Source of the DNA: Bacteroidota bacterium
Lineage (GTDB): Bacteria; Bacteroidota; Bacteroidia; AKYH767-A; OLB10
Assembly (NCBI GenBank): GCA_023251535.1
Contig: JAHEYP010000005.1
Coordinates: 62,001-126,000 of the forward strand
Direction: 5' to 3'
Length of the DNA: 64,000 bases
Shown here: piece after piece, positions 1 to 9,154 of the stretch
Layout of the letters: every line of letters starts with the position of its first letter
Position numbering within the stretch: the first letter of the stretch is position 1
Program-made: the position numbers and the translations under genes
The notes under the pieces: model-generated
The model's database searches: none
The model's input: the letters and a program-made list of their open reading frames with translations, nothing else
What the model was told of the DNA's origin: nothing

Positions 1-1462
1 ACTCAATTGAGTTCTTAATATCTGTAAAGAGCACTCGGTCTTTATCAACGAAAGGTACTACTTTTCTGTAATCCGAAATTAACTGCTCTAATTTTGAAGA
101 TGATTTTGCAGGACGACGGAATTCCATCGCTTGCGATGCATTCATTAATTCTATTGCAAGTATCTTCTCTAGATTCATTACTACTCTATATAGCTTCGTT
201 GCTGCATTTGCTCCCATACTCACGTGATCTTCTTGTCCGTTTGATGATACAATCGAATCAATTGATGCAGGTGTACATAATTGCTTATTCTGACTTACAA
301 TCGATGCAGCAGTATATTGAGGAATCATAAAGCCTGAGTCTAATCCCGGATTTGCCACTAAAAATGCCGGCAATCCTCTTAAGCCACTGATTAATTGATA
401 AGTTCTTCTTTCACTGATGTTCCCTAATTCGGCTAATGCAATTGCTAAGAAATCTAATGGCAATGCTAATGGTTGTCCGTGGAAATTACCCGCGCTGATA
501 ATTAAATCTTCTTCTGGAAAAACTGTTGGATTATCAGTTACTGAATTTACTTCAGTGGTAAAAACTGATGCTACATATTCTATCGTGTCTTTCGATGCAC
601 CATGCACTTGAGGAATACAACGGAAAGCATATGGGTCTTGCACATGTTGCTTCGCACGACTAATCATCTCGCTTCCGTTAAGCAACTCACGGTAACGGCT
701 AGCCGTATTTATTTGTCCTGCATGTGGACGAATATCATGTATCAAATGATGAAAAGGTTCTATCCTTCCATCAAAGCCTTCTAATGAAATTGCTCCAACT
801 ATATCTGCAATACGCTCTAATCTCTTAGCTTGAAGTATGCTCCAACTACCAAATGAGCTCATAAACTGAGTCCCGTTAAGTAATGCTAATCCTTCTTTCG
901 ACTTCAATACCACAGGCTTCAAGTTAAATTTCTTCAAAGTTTCTGCTGCCGACATCTTCTCACCATTTACTCGTACTTCTCCTAAGCCAATTAAAGGCAA
1001 ACTTAAATGTGCTAAGGGAGCTAAATCGCCCGATGCACCTAATGATCCTTGGTCGTAAACAACAGGAAGAATGTCGTTATTGAAAAATTCAATCATCAAT
1101 TGAACTGTCTCTACTTGCACCCCTGAATTGCCATATGACATTCCTTGAATTTTCAAGAACAACATCAACTTCACGATATCAGAAGGAACTTCTTCACCAG
1201 TTCCGCAAGCATGCGACATTACCAAGTTTACTTGCAATTGACCCAAGTCTTGCTTCGAAATCGATTTATTGTACAATGATCCGAATCCTGTGTTAATTCC
1301 ATAAAAAGCAGCATCACTACTTTCCATTTTCTTATCTAAGTAATCGCGACATTCTTTTATTTTCGCTTTCGACTCATCACTCAATGCCAACTTTGTAGAT
1401 GGCTCTAACATCAACTTTAACGTTTCAAACGTAACTTGATTCGAAGAAACAATATGATTCAT
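1..1462 (-). CDS. hutH: Histidine ammonia-lyase, 3' end outside the window
   Basis: Deaminates L-histidine to urocanate, the first step of histidine degradation, in the cytoplasm. The minus-strand frame is open from ATG at 1462 to the window edge, giving 487 residues of a family of roughly 500, so only a short C-terminus is missing. It is absent from the ORF track because it has no stop in the window. Visible motifs are GINTGFGSLYN near the N-terminus, the GSLGASGDLAPLAHL segment whose Ala-Ser-Gly triad forms the MIO electrophile, and SSNGQEDHVSMGANA late in the protein, which corresponds to the QEDHVSM block of HutH. The start lies 12 bases after the hisS stop with no terminator between, so co-transcription with hisS is likely. 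A phenylalanine/tyrosine ammonia-lyase is a less likely alternative. Confidence 0.93.
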   Translation of the reverse strand, partial: MNHIVSSNQVTFETLKLMLEPSTKLALSDESKAKIKECRDYLDKKMESSDAAFYGINTGFGSLYNKSISKQDLGQLQVNLVMSHACGTGEEVPSDIVKLMLFLKIQGMSYGNSGVQVETVQLMIEFFNNDILPVVYDQGSLGASGDLAPLAHLSLPLIGLGEVRVNGEKMSAAETLKKFNLKPVVLKSKEGLALLNGTQFMSSFGSWSILQAKRLERIADIVGAISLEGFDGRIEPFHHLIHDIRPHAGQINTASRYRELLNGSEMISRAKQHVQDPYAFRCIPQVHGASKDTIEYVASVFTTEVNSVTDNPTVFPEEDLIISAGNFHGQPLALPLDFLAIALAELGNISERRTYQLISGLRGLPAFLVANPGLDSGFMIPQYTAASIVSQNKQLCTPASIDSIVSSNGQEDHVSMGANAATKLYRVVMNLEKILAIELMNASQAMEFRRPAKSSSKLEQLISDYRKVVPFVDKDRVLFTDIKNSIE

Positions 1463-1474
1463 TTTCTACTTTTT

Positions 1475-2842
1475 TTATTTCAATAGATCAGCTAACTGAT
1501 CAAGTTTAATTTTTTGCTGTGTGCCGTCAGACATGTTCTTTAATGTCACTTCACGGGAATTTCTTTCTTCAGATCCTGCTAGAATAACATAAGGAATATT
1601 CCTTGCATCTGCATATCCCATTTGCTTTTTCATTTTCACAGCATCAGGATATAGTTCAGCATATACTGCATTATTCCTTAGTGTACGAAGTATCTCCAAT
1701 CCGTAAGCTATTTCTTCACCTCCGAAATTCACAATCAGCACTTTCGTCGATAATGTTGCATCTGCAGGAAACAATCCTGCTTCCTCTAAAACATCATAAA
1801 TTCGATCAGCTCCAAATGAAATCCCTACACCCGACATTCCATTCAATCCGAATATGCCCGTTAAATCGTCATACCTTCCACCTCCACAAATACTGCTAGT
1901 AAATGAGGAACGTGAGTCATCAACCTTAACTTCAAAGATTGCTCCTGTGTAATAATTCAATCCACGCGCTAAAGTCATTTCAAATTCAAGGTTTACCTTT
2001 TTGAAATCTAACGCTTTCGTATATCCGAAAATCTCTTCGATCTCTGATATTCCTTTCATCCCAACTTCCGATGATTTTAGCATCGTTTTTAACAACTCCA
2101 ATTTCTGATCGTGAGTACCGGCAAATTCTAATAAGGGTTGCAAACTATTTACCGCATTCTCAGAAACACCTTTCGACAGCATTTCCGCCTTTACTTTGTC
2201 GACACCAATTTTATCGAGCTTATCAATTGCAACGGTAATATCAATAATCCTTTCAGCTTCACCTAAAATCTCAGCAATGCCTGATAATATTTTACGATTG
2301 TTTATTTGAACTTTTACACCCAAGCCAAGGTTATTGAATACTTCATCAAATAATTCGATCAACTCCAACTCATTCAACAAAGAGGTGGTCCCAATAACAT
2401 CTGCATCACATTGGTAAAACTCGCGGTAACGTCCTTTCTGAGGCTTGTCTGCTCTCCATACCGGCTGTATCTGATATCGTTTAAATGGAAATGTGATTTC
2501 ATTTTGATGCATCACTACATAACGTGCAAACGGAACCGTTAAATCATATCTTAATGCCTTTTCGGATATTCCTGCCGTTAGTTTCTTTGAATCTTTGTTT
2601 GCTAGTGCATCCGCATCAGCTTTTTCTAAAAAATCCCCCGAATTCAGGATTTTAAAAATCAACTTATCTCCTTCTTCACCGTATTTCCCCATTAGCGTTG
2701 ATAGATTCTCCATACTCGGAGTTTCTAATGGCAAATAACCGTATTTGCGAAATGATGCACGGATAGTATCGAAGATGTAATTCCTCTTTACCATTTCGTC
2801 CGGACCAAAGTCGCGTGTTCCTCTCGGAATTGATGGTTTCAT
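1475..2842 (-). CDS. hisS: Histidine--tRNA ligase
   Basis: Charges tRNA(His) with histidine; a cytoplasmic class II aminoacyl-tRNA synthetase. The 455 residues match the family length. The protein opens with KPSIPRGTRDFGPDEM, typical of HisRS. It has the class II motif 2 region (YREFYQCDADVIG), the histidine-specific loop ARGLNYYTGAIFEV, a glycine-rich motif 3 region (GVGISFGADRIYDVLEE) and a C-terminal anticodon-binding domain. It starts at ATG 2842 without a Shine-Dalgarno sequence. Upstream, the ettA terminator hairpin separates it from ettA; downstream, hutH follows after 12 bases. The HisZ paralog is unlikely because the histidine-specific loop is intact. Confidence 0.97.
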   Translation of the reverse strand: MKPSIPRGTRDFGPDEMVKRNYIFDTIRASFRKYGYLPLETPSMENLSTLMGKYGEEGDKLIFKILNSGDFLEKADADALANKDSKKLTAGISEKALRYDLTVPFARYVVMHQNEITFPFKRYQIQPVWRADKPQKGRYREFYQCDADVIGTTSLLNELELIELFDEVFNNLGLGVKVQINNRKILSGIAEILGEAERIIDITVAIDKLDKIGVDKVKAEMLSKGVSENAVNSLQPLLEFAGTHDQKLELLKTMLKSSEVGMKGISEIEEIFGYTKALDFKKVNLEFEMTLARGLNYYTGAIFEVKVDDSRSSFTSSICGGGRYDDLTGIFGLNGMSGVGISFGADRIYDVLEEAGLFPADATLSTKVLIVNFGGEEIAYGLEILRTLRNNAVYAELYPDAVKMKKQMGYADARNIPYVILAGSEERNSREVTLKNMSDGTQQKIKLDQLADLLK

Positions 2843-2866
2843 TTTAACAATTTATTGTCAAGCAAA

Positions 2867-2919
2867 AAGCAGTTTAATGATAGAAATTACTTTACAATAC
2901 GACTATCATTAAACTGCTT
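2867..2919 (-). terminator. Terminator after ettA
   Basis: A perfect 17-base inverted repeat (arms 2867-2883 and 2903-2919, 19-base loop) lies between the ettA stop and the hisS start. Read on the minus strand, the second arm runs into CTTTTTGC, so it resembles an intrinsic terminator for ettA. The large loop could alternatively be a leader structure for hisS. Confidence 0.7.
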
Positions 2920-2935
2920 CTCAAATAATTTTCAA

Positions 2936-4612
2936 TTAAGCTGTAAGCTTTTTATATCTGAACTTCTTGGCTTCTGTATTTCCAAGTCGTTTCTTTTTAT
3001 TTTCTTCATACTCTGTATATCCTCCTTCGAAGAAGTAAACTTGCGAGTCTCCTTCAAACGCCAAGATATGCGTGCAAACACGATCTAAGAACCAACGGTC
3101 GTGGCTAATGATTACCACACAGCCCGCAAAGTTTTCTAATGCTTCTTCAAGTGCTCTAAGTGTATTCAAGTCGATATCATTGGTAGGCTCATCGAGTAAT
3201 AATACGTTAGCTCCCATCTTCAATGTCATCGCTAAGTGAACACGATTTCTCTCTCCTCCCGACAACACTTCTAATTTCTTGCCTTGATCTGCACCACTGA
3301 AATTGAACTTCGAAATATAACTTCTGGCATTGGTGTTTTTTCCACCAATCACCATTTGCTCTGTTCCTCCACTGATGATATCGTAAACTGATTTACCTGC
3401 TACTAATTCATCGTGACTCTGATCTACATATCCCGCTACAACTGTCTCTCCTACTTTAAAACTTCCTGAATCAGGAGTTTCTTGTCCCATAATCATTCGG
3501 AATAATGTTGTTTTACCAGCACCATTCGGCCCAATAATTCCAACAATACCCGCTTGTGGTAAATTGAAACTTAAATTATCAATCAACAATCGATCTCCAA
3601 AACCTTTGCTAATGCCTTCCGCTTCAATTACGTTAGTTCCTAAACGAGGTCCCGCAGGAATGAAGATTTCTAATTTCTCTTCTTTCTCACGTGTCTCTTC
3701 GTTCAACATTTTATCATATGCTTGCAAACGAGCTTTCGATTTCGCGTGACGAGCTTTCGGTGCCATACGTACCCAGTCTAATTCACGTTCTAATGTTTTA
3801 GCTCGGCGACTTTCTTGTTTCTCTTCCATTGCAAGTCGCTTCGACTTTTGCTCAAGCCAGCTGCTGTAATTTCCTTGCCAAGGAATTCCTTCTCCACGAT
3901 CTAATTCTAAAATCCATCCAGCAACGTTATCCAAGAAGTAACGATCGTGCGTTACCGCAATTACAGTTCCTTTGTATTGTTGTAAGTGATGTTCTAACCA
4001 TTCTACCGATTCAGCATCTAAGTGGTTAGTAGGCTCATCGAGCAATAAAATTTCAGGCTCTTGCAATAACAAACGACAAAGTGCTAATCGGCGACGCTCT
4101 CCACCCGATAACACAGCAACCTGCGACTCAGGATCAGGACAACGTAATGCATCCATCGCAATTTCAATTTTGTTGTCTAATTCCCACGCGTTTGATGCAT
4201 CGATTTTATCCATCAACTCAGCCTGACGCTCAATGAGCTTATTCATCTCATCGTCTGTGCAAGGCTCGCCAAGTTTATTATTGACATCTTCATATTCTTT
4301 CAAAATATCAACAATCGGTTGAACGCCCTCCATCACAATCTCACGCGCTGTTTTGGTTGTATCCAACTCCGGCTCTTGCGGAAGATATCCTACATTGTAT
4401 CCCGGTGAAAACACCACTTCTCCTTGAAATGATTTGTCTAAACCAGCAATAATTTTCAATAAAGATGACTTCCCAGAACCATTCAAACCGAGAATCCCGA
4501 TCTTTGCTCCGTAGAAGAAACTAAGGTAAATATTCTTAAGTACTTGTTTTTGAGGAGGATAAGTCTTACTTACTCCTACCATCGAAAAAATAATTTTGCG
4601 ATCGTCAGCCAT
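2936..4612 (-). CDS. ettA: ABC-F translation factor, EttA type
   Basis: Energy-dependent translational throttle protein: an ABC-F ATPase that binds the ribosomal E site and gates the first elongation step according to ATP/ADP. It is cytoplasmic and has no membrane segments. Two ATPase domains carry Walker A GLNGSGKSS and GPNGAGKTT, signatures LSGGERRRLALCRLL and LSGGERNRVHLAMTL, and Walker B LLLDEPTNHLD and LLLDEPTNDIDL. A charged linker between them includes KARHAKSKARLQAYDKML. I start it at 4612 (MADDRKIIF, 558 residues, the family length). The ORF-track start at 4675 overlaps a -7 promoter element and adds a 21-residue tail foreign to the family. Other ABC-F members are possible but length and linker fit EttA. 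Confidence 0.93.
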   Translation of the reverse strand: MADDRKIIFSMVGVSKTYPPQKQVLKNIYLSFFYGAKIGILGLNGSGKSSLLKIIAGLDKSFQGEVVFSPGYNVGYLPQEPELDTTKTAREIVMEGVQPIVDILKEYEDVNNKLGEPCTDDEMNKLIERQAELMDKIDASNAWELDNKIEIAMDALRCPDPESQVAVLSGGERRRLALCRLLLQEPEILLLDEPTNHLDAESVEWLEHHLQQYKGTVIAVTHDRYFLDNVAGWILELDRGEGIPWQGNYSSWLEQKSKRLAMEEKQESRRAKTLERELDWVRMAPKARHAKSKARLQAYDKMLNEETREKEEKLEIFIPAGPRLGTNVIEAEGISKGFGDRLLIDNLSFNLPQAGIVGIIGPNGAGKTTLFRMIMGQETPDSGSFKVGETVVAGYVDQSHDELVAGKSVYDIISGGTEQMVIGGKNTNARSYISKFNFSGADQGKKLEVLSGGERNRVHLAMTLKMGANVLLLDEPTNDIDLNTLRALEEALENFAGCVVIISHDRWFLDRVCTHILAFEGDSQVYFFEGGYTEYEENKKKRLGNTEAKKFRYKKLTA

Positions 4613-4672
4613 TTCTAAGAGATTGATTAATGTAACTTTAGGCCCTGAAACTCTGTTTAGAGGAAAGGAATG

Positions 4673-4680
4673 CAAAAGTA
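4673..4680 (-). promoter_or_regulatory. -7 element of ettA promoter
   Basis: On the minus strand this reads TACTTTTG, an exact match to the Bacteroidota -7 consensus TAnnTTTG. It overlaps the ATG used by the ORF track at 4675, which argues for translation from 4612. No clear -33 TTG was found at the usual spacing. Confidence 0.6.
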
Positions 4681-4683
4681 TCT

Positions 4684-4699
4684 CTTTCTATCGAGAAAG
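4684..4699. repeat. Small palindrome between ettA and the subtilase
   Basis: CTTTCT-ATCG-AGAAAG, a 6-base inverted repeat in the divergent intergenic region, next to the ettA -7 element. It could be an operator or chance; no function can be assigned. Confidence 0.3.
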
Positions 4700-4735
4700 G
4701 AAACAGAAAAGCACCACTAAAAACGAATAAAAAAC

Positions 4736-6883
4736 ATGAACAACTTCCGTAAAATATTTTTCCTTTTCAGCGTGTTATCAGGATTAGCAAATTTTTCTTA
4801 CGCACAAGACACTAAGCTGAACTTCAAGCTTTTACAGCTATCACAATCGGAAAATGCAGCGCAAACGCCCATTGCAGTTCTCATAAAAGGTGATGTAAAT
4901 TACCTTAGAGAAGAACTGCCTCGCATTGGAGGAACATTCAAATTTGCTGCCGGAAATATTATTTCAGCTACTGTCCCTGCCGATAGAATTGTAGCCCTTT
5001 CGCTCGATCCTCATGTTTTTCGCATGGAAGAAGGTCGCTTAAACCTTCAACCCATGAACGACAAAATGCTGATTAACAACAAAATAGACAAAGTTCAAAA
5101 CGGCATTTCTCCTTTAACGCAAGGATATAACGGTTCAGGTGTAATTGTGGGTGTTATTGATACAGGTATCGACATTAGTCATCCCGATTTCAAAGACTCG
5201 CTAGGAAATACTAGAATTTTATGGGTGTGGGATCATGTTTTAGGTACTGCCCCAAATGCACCACAACCCTACAACTACGGACAACAATTTTCTGCTGCCG
5301 ATATCAATGCAGGACTAGCATCAGCTACCGACGACATTGGAGCCCATGGTACTCATGTAACAGGAATTGCAACCAGCAATGGCAATACAAATATTGTGTT
5401 TAAAGGTGCAGCACCTAAGGCTGATATCATTGCAGTAAAACTAAACTTTAATCAAGCAGACAATGCATGGCTAGGCAGTGTTGCTGATGCCGTGAAATAT
5501 ATTTTCGATAAAGCCGATTCATTAAACAAACCTTGTGTGATTAACATTAGCGCTGGAACTTATTACGGATCACACGACGGAAGAGATTTAGCCGCACAAA
5601 CTATCGATAATTTAATCACAGCACAGAATGGACGAAGCCTTGTTGCCGCAGCAGGAAATGCAGGAAATATTGCACATCATCTGCAACATTTACATGCTAG
5701 CGGTGGCGACACTTTGCTAACTTGGTTTTATAATACCGCATCACCGATTTATATTGAACTTTGGGCCGATACTGCCGACTTTAAAAATATTAAAGTGGCT
5801 ATTGGTGCAGATGTTACTACTCCAAACATTAAAAGTGTAGCTCAAAAACCTTTTATTGGAATTACAGGAAATGTTGGCGTTCTCAAAAACGATTCGATCA
5901 TCAGCAACACCGGACATCGTTTAGCAACTTATCAAACCTATGGACAATTGATCGGCAACAAATACAGCTTCATCTATTATATCAATCCTGATTCTGCATT
6001 CGATTACTTTAGATTAATGAGTAAAGGTTCAGGCAAATTTGATGTTTGGTCGTTTGATATGATTAATACTGGAATTCCAGCTCCAGGATTTTATCCGAAT
6101 ATTGCAAACTATGTTTATCCCGATTACAACCAAACTATTTGCAGCAGCTTCCAATGCAGTGATAAAGTAATTACGACGGGACAATATGTAAACAGAAACA
6201 ACTTCATCGATTACAACGGCAATATGCAAACGTTCCCTTTAACTGAAGGAGAATTAGCAGCAAGTTCGAGTAAAGGCCCTACACGCGATGGAAGAAACAA
6301 ACCTGATATTACTTCAACTGGAGAATATACTTTGTCGGCCTTACCTACTTCCGCTCAAGCGTGGTTTATTGCTAATCAACCTTACAAACTGGCATTCGAC
6401 GGAAAGCATATCAGAGATGGAGGAACCTCATCGGCAGCTCCTGCAGTAGCTGGAAGTATCGCTCTTTATTTTCAAATGAATCCGAATGCTTCGTGGCTCG
6501 ATGTTAAAAATAGAATTACTCTGTGCGCAGCAACAGACCTGTTTACAGGTTCTTCTCTGCCAAATAATGATTGGGGCTTCGGAAAATTAGATGCATTTAC
6601 TTTAATGACAGGATGCTCTGCTTCAGGGGTCAATGAATTAAATAATTTATCATTCGATATATTCCCGAATCCTGCAAATAGTATTTTACAAATCAGCAAT
6701 GCAAATATTAGCAAAAACATTTCTGTTTCTATTTACAATTGCACAGGGGCTATTGTTTACTCAGGAATTTTAGATGTAAACAACAAAACCATCGAAACAG
6801 CTGCATTAGCACCAGGATTATACTTGCTGAAACTTACTTCAGGAGATGTTTCAGGAACGAAAAAAATCCTGATTCAACATTAA
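4736..6883 (+). CDS. Secreted subtilisin-family serine protease with T9SS sorting domain
   Basis: A 715-residue S8 peptidase predicted to be exported by Sec and then by the type IX system. A signal peptide ends near SYAQD (residues 1-24). The catalytic triad is visible: Asp142 in GVIDTGIDISHPDF, His204 in GAHGTHVTGIA and Ser565 in GGTSSAAPAVAG. The 360-residue distance from His to Ser is long and implies an inserted domain, which includes the stretch with aromatic and Asp-rich loops around residues 320-470. The last 75 residues (FDIFPNPANS to the end, with GLYLLKL) form a type A T9SS C-terminal domain. The stop interlocks with that of the minus-strand neighbour in a TTAA. Substrate unknown. 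Confidence 0.93.
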   Translation: MNNFRKIFFLFSVLSGLANFSYAQDTKLNFKLLQLSQSENAAQTPIAVLIKGDVNYLREELPRIGGTFKFAAGNIISATVPADRIVALSLDPHVFRMEEGRLNLQPMNDKMLINNKIDKVQNGISPLTQGYNGSGVIVGVIDTGIDISHPDFKDSLGNTRILWVWDHVLGTAPNAPQPYNYGQQFSAADINAGLASATDDIGAHGTHVTGIATSNGNTNIVFKGAAPKADIIAVKLNFNQADNAWLGSVADAVKYIFDKADSLNKPCVINISAGTYYGSHDGRDLAAQTIDNLITAQNGRSLVAAAGNAGNIAHHLQHLHASGGDTLLTWFYNTASPIYIELWADTADFKNIKVAIGADVTTPNIKSVAQKPFIGITGNVGVLKNDSIISNTGHRLATYQTYGQLIGNKYSFIYYINPDSAFDYFRLMSKGSGKFDVWSFDMINTGIPAPGFYPNIANYVYPDYNQTICSSFQCSDKVITTGQYVNRNNFIDYNGNMQTFPLTEGELAASSSKGPTRDGRNKPDITSTGEYTLSALPTSAQAWFIANQPYKLAFDGKHIRDGGTSSAAPAVAGSIALYFQMNPNASWLDVKNRITLCAATDLFTGSSLPNNDWGFGKLDAFTLMTGCSASGVNELNNLSFDIFPNPANSILQISNANISKNISVSIYNCTGAIVYSGILDVNNKTIETAALAPGLYLLKLTSGDVSGTKKILIQH

Positions 6884-9093
6884 TCTGTTTTAATAAGCTT
6901 AAACATTTTTTGTCCTTTTTTATGCGATAAAATCATCGTATAAAAACCCGACGAAAGTGCTGAGGTATTTATTGTACTTGTTTGAGAGGAAAGAGTGCTT
7001 TCTGCAATTCGTTTCCCCGACAAATCATAAATTATTAGTTGGACCTTGCCCTCTGAAATTTCTTTATCAAATTCAATCGTTAAATAGTCCTTAACCGGAT
7101 TAGGATAAATATTAGCATTCAATTCTGAGAATGAATTTTCGTCGACTGAATTCAGTGAATTCTGAGTAAAAAGCACCACTCCTCCCGATTGATTTCCGAT
7201 CACTAAATCAAACGCTCCGTCACCATCTATATCCGCCATAGCCGGAGACGACTTCAACGGTTCATATAAATTTTTATACGACGAATCTACTAACGTAAAC
7301 GCACCTCCGAGATTTCCATCGATATCCGTATAGTCGTAGATATATCCGCTATATGATCCAACCAACAGCTCATAGCCGCTACCGTTATCAAATAAAACCG
7401 GATAACTATATCCCGCATTTCCTCCACTTCTTTTTACATCTACATTTCCGAATGTAGCCGTTTGAAACGTAAACACTGGGAACGATGTCGAACCAGTATT
7501 TCTATAGTAATTTAAGTTTCCGTTACGCTCTCCAATCACCAAATCAAGTAATCCGTCGCGATCAACATCTACTAACTGAGGCGCTGCATCATTTCCAACA
7601 TCAATATTCTGAAAATATGATTGCGAAAAAATAAAGATAGCTGACTGTCCCGCCCCTGCAATATTCTGAAAATAGGCCAACTTCCCATCTGCATCGCCTA
7701 CTAGTAAATCTTCATCACCATCGCCGTTCAAATCGCCGAAGGCTAATCGAGTACCGATTAATCCATATGTTCTAAAGTTCAAAGCACTATCGTTCATCAA
7801 GGTAAATGTATACTTACTTCCCGCAGATGTATTTCTGTAATACGCAACCTTACTCACCGAATTCCCATTGTCAAAATATGAATCATTGCTGATTAGCAAA
7901 TCTTTCTTCCCATCACTATCCCAATCAAAAAATACAGGATGCGACGATGTCCCTACTTCAATCATTTCATTTACTAAAAAACGGTTCTGTGTTAATGAAA
8001 ATTGGACATTAGTATTTGTTCCCGTATTCTTATAATAATAAACATTGTTATAGTCTTCGCCGTTATTATTGTAGTTAGTCACTAACATATCAACAACTCC
8101 ATCATTATCTACATCTAAACATTGCGGTGCGGCAATATCACGCATAGAGGCAGGAGTATTGTACGATGGAAACAAAGTGTCTTGTGCACATGCATACGCC
8201 GAATCAATATTTCCGCAGTTATGTACTTCCAATAAATTTCTTCCTACTTTATCACCGCATAAGAAATCTTTATCTCCATCACCATCTAAATCGATTGCCC
8301 AAATCGATGATCCTGAATCCATAATTTGATTTTCTTCATTTAATCTGAATGGATGCGCAGGCAACAAAGGACAAGTTGCATTTACAGGAAGTACTGCATT
8401 ATTCTTCGATGCTTCTTTGTAAAAATAACCCCAACAACCCGGAACATTATAAAACAAAAATTGATTCGCACTACCCAGAGAATCCATCGCCAAGTTTTTA
8501 TTTAATTCAATCCAACTTCCACTAATCGAAAATGCTAAAACATCCATATCGCCATCATTATCAATGTCGACAAGTGCCGGTGCATCAACTCGTGTGGTGT
8601 ATAAATTTGTTTGAAAGCCGAAATATGTTGTAGCCAATTGCATTGATACATTTGTAAAATATAATCCATTGCCAGCATTGATATCATTTCTGTCTACTCG
8701 AATTCCACCGTTATTATAACTGAACAAATCCATGTCTCCGTCATTGTCGTAATCATAGGTGCGAATCCATCCTTGCAAGCCATCCGGGCAAACACTTAAA
8801 TATTCAGGAGCATATTTGTAATTCGGAGTCCCACCTGTTCCAATATTCTCAAAAGCATTTAATCGATAAGTCTGCGCATCAAAAACCAATAAGTCATTTT
8901 TACCATCTCCATTTAAGTCGATGGAGGCAAAAACCGGACTATTCAATCCGCATGACCATCCATTATTCATCTCACTGCCTGCAACTATCACTTTTACCAA
9001 GGTATCTCGATAAAAGGTCACTTGCGCATCTAACACAGTGGATATCAGAATGAAAATTGCAATAAAATAGGATCTAAAGGAACTTATTTTCAT
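6880..9093 (-). CDS. Secreted FG-GAP/VCBS repeat protein with T9SS sorting domain
   Basis: A 737-residue secreted or surface protein. It has a signal peptide (to about VLDAQ). Many copies of an Asp-rich calcium-binding repeat follow, for example SIDLNGDGKNDLLVFD, YDYDNDGDMDLFSY, DIDNDGDMDVLAFS, DVDRDGLLDLVIGE and DIDGDGAFDLVIGN, spread over residues 40-650. These are FG-GAP/VCBS blades expected to fold as an integrin-like beta-propeller. The C-terminal 75 residues (ANIYPNPVKDYLTIEF... GFYTMIL) are a type A T9SS sorting domain. It converges on the subtilase gene with a 4-base overlap. Probably an adhesin or carbohydrate-binding surface protein; no catalytic motif seen. Confidence 0.9.
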   Translation of the reverse strand: MKISSFRSYFIAIFILISTVLDAQVTFYRDTLVKVIVAGSEMNNGWSCGLNSPVFASIDLNGDGKNDLLVFDAQTYRLNAFENIGTGGTPNYKYAPEYLSVCPDGLQGWIRTYDYDNDGDMDLFSYNNGGIRVDRNDINAGNGLYFTNVSMQLATTYFGFQTNLYTTRVDAPALVDIDNDGDMDVLAFSISGSWIELNKNLAMDSLGSANQFLFYNVPGCWGYFYKEASKNNAVLPVNATCPLLPAHPFRLNEENQIMDSGSSIWAIDLDGDGDKDFLCGDKVGRNLLEVHNCGNIDSAYACAQDTLFPSYNTPASMRDIAAPQCLDVDNDGVVDMLVTNYNNNGEDYNNVYYYKNTGTNTNVQFSLTQNRFLVNEMIEVGTSSHPVFFDWDSDGKKDLLISNDSYFDNGNSVSKVAYYRNTSAGSKYTFTLMNDSALNFRTYGLIGTRLAFGDLNGDGDEDLLVGDADGKLAYFQNIAGAGQSAIFIFSQSYFQNIDVGNDAAPQLVDVDRDGLLDLVIGERNGNLNYYRNTGSTSFPVFTFQTATFGNVDVKRSGGNAGYSYPVLFDNGSGYELLVGSYSGYIYDYTDIDGNLGGAFTLVDSSYKNLYEPLKSSPAMADIDGDGAFDLVIGNQSGGVVLFTQNSLNSVDENSFSELNANIYPNPVKDYLTIEFDKEISEGKVQLIIYDLSGKRIAESTLSSQTSTINTSALSSGFYTMILSHKKGQKMFKLIKTD

Positions 9094-9116
9094 TTAGTTT
9101 TGGAGCTTGTGTTCTC

Positions 9117-9124
9117 CAAATGTA
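9117..9124 (-). promoter_or_regulatory. -7 element for the VCBS protein
   Basis: Minus-strand TACATTTG, an exact TAnnTTTG match, 23 bases upstream of the ATG at 9093. It lies back to back with the plus-strand element at 9143. Confidence 0.55.
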
Positions 9125-9142
9125 GGAAGATTATCAAAATAT

Positions 9143-9150
9143 TAACTTTG
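9143..9150 (+). promoter_or_regulatory. -7 element immediately before the prenyltransferase start
   Basis: TAACTTTG matches TAnnTTTG exactly and ends only 4 bases before the ATG at 9155. Transcription would begin at or next to the start codon, implying a leaderless or nearly leaderless mRNA. No good -33 TTG at the expected position. Confidence 0.5.
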
Positions 9151-9154
9151 CAGC

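Noticed and set aside
94-784. Three plus-strand ORFs near the left edge
   Set aside because: They lie antisense to the clear hutH frame, and their sequences are low-complexity shadows.
4613-4675. N-terminal extension of EttA from the ORF-track start
   Set aside because: The ATG at 4675 overlaps a -7 promoter element, and the extra residues are foreign to the family.
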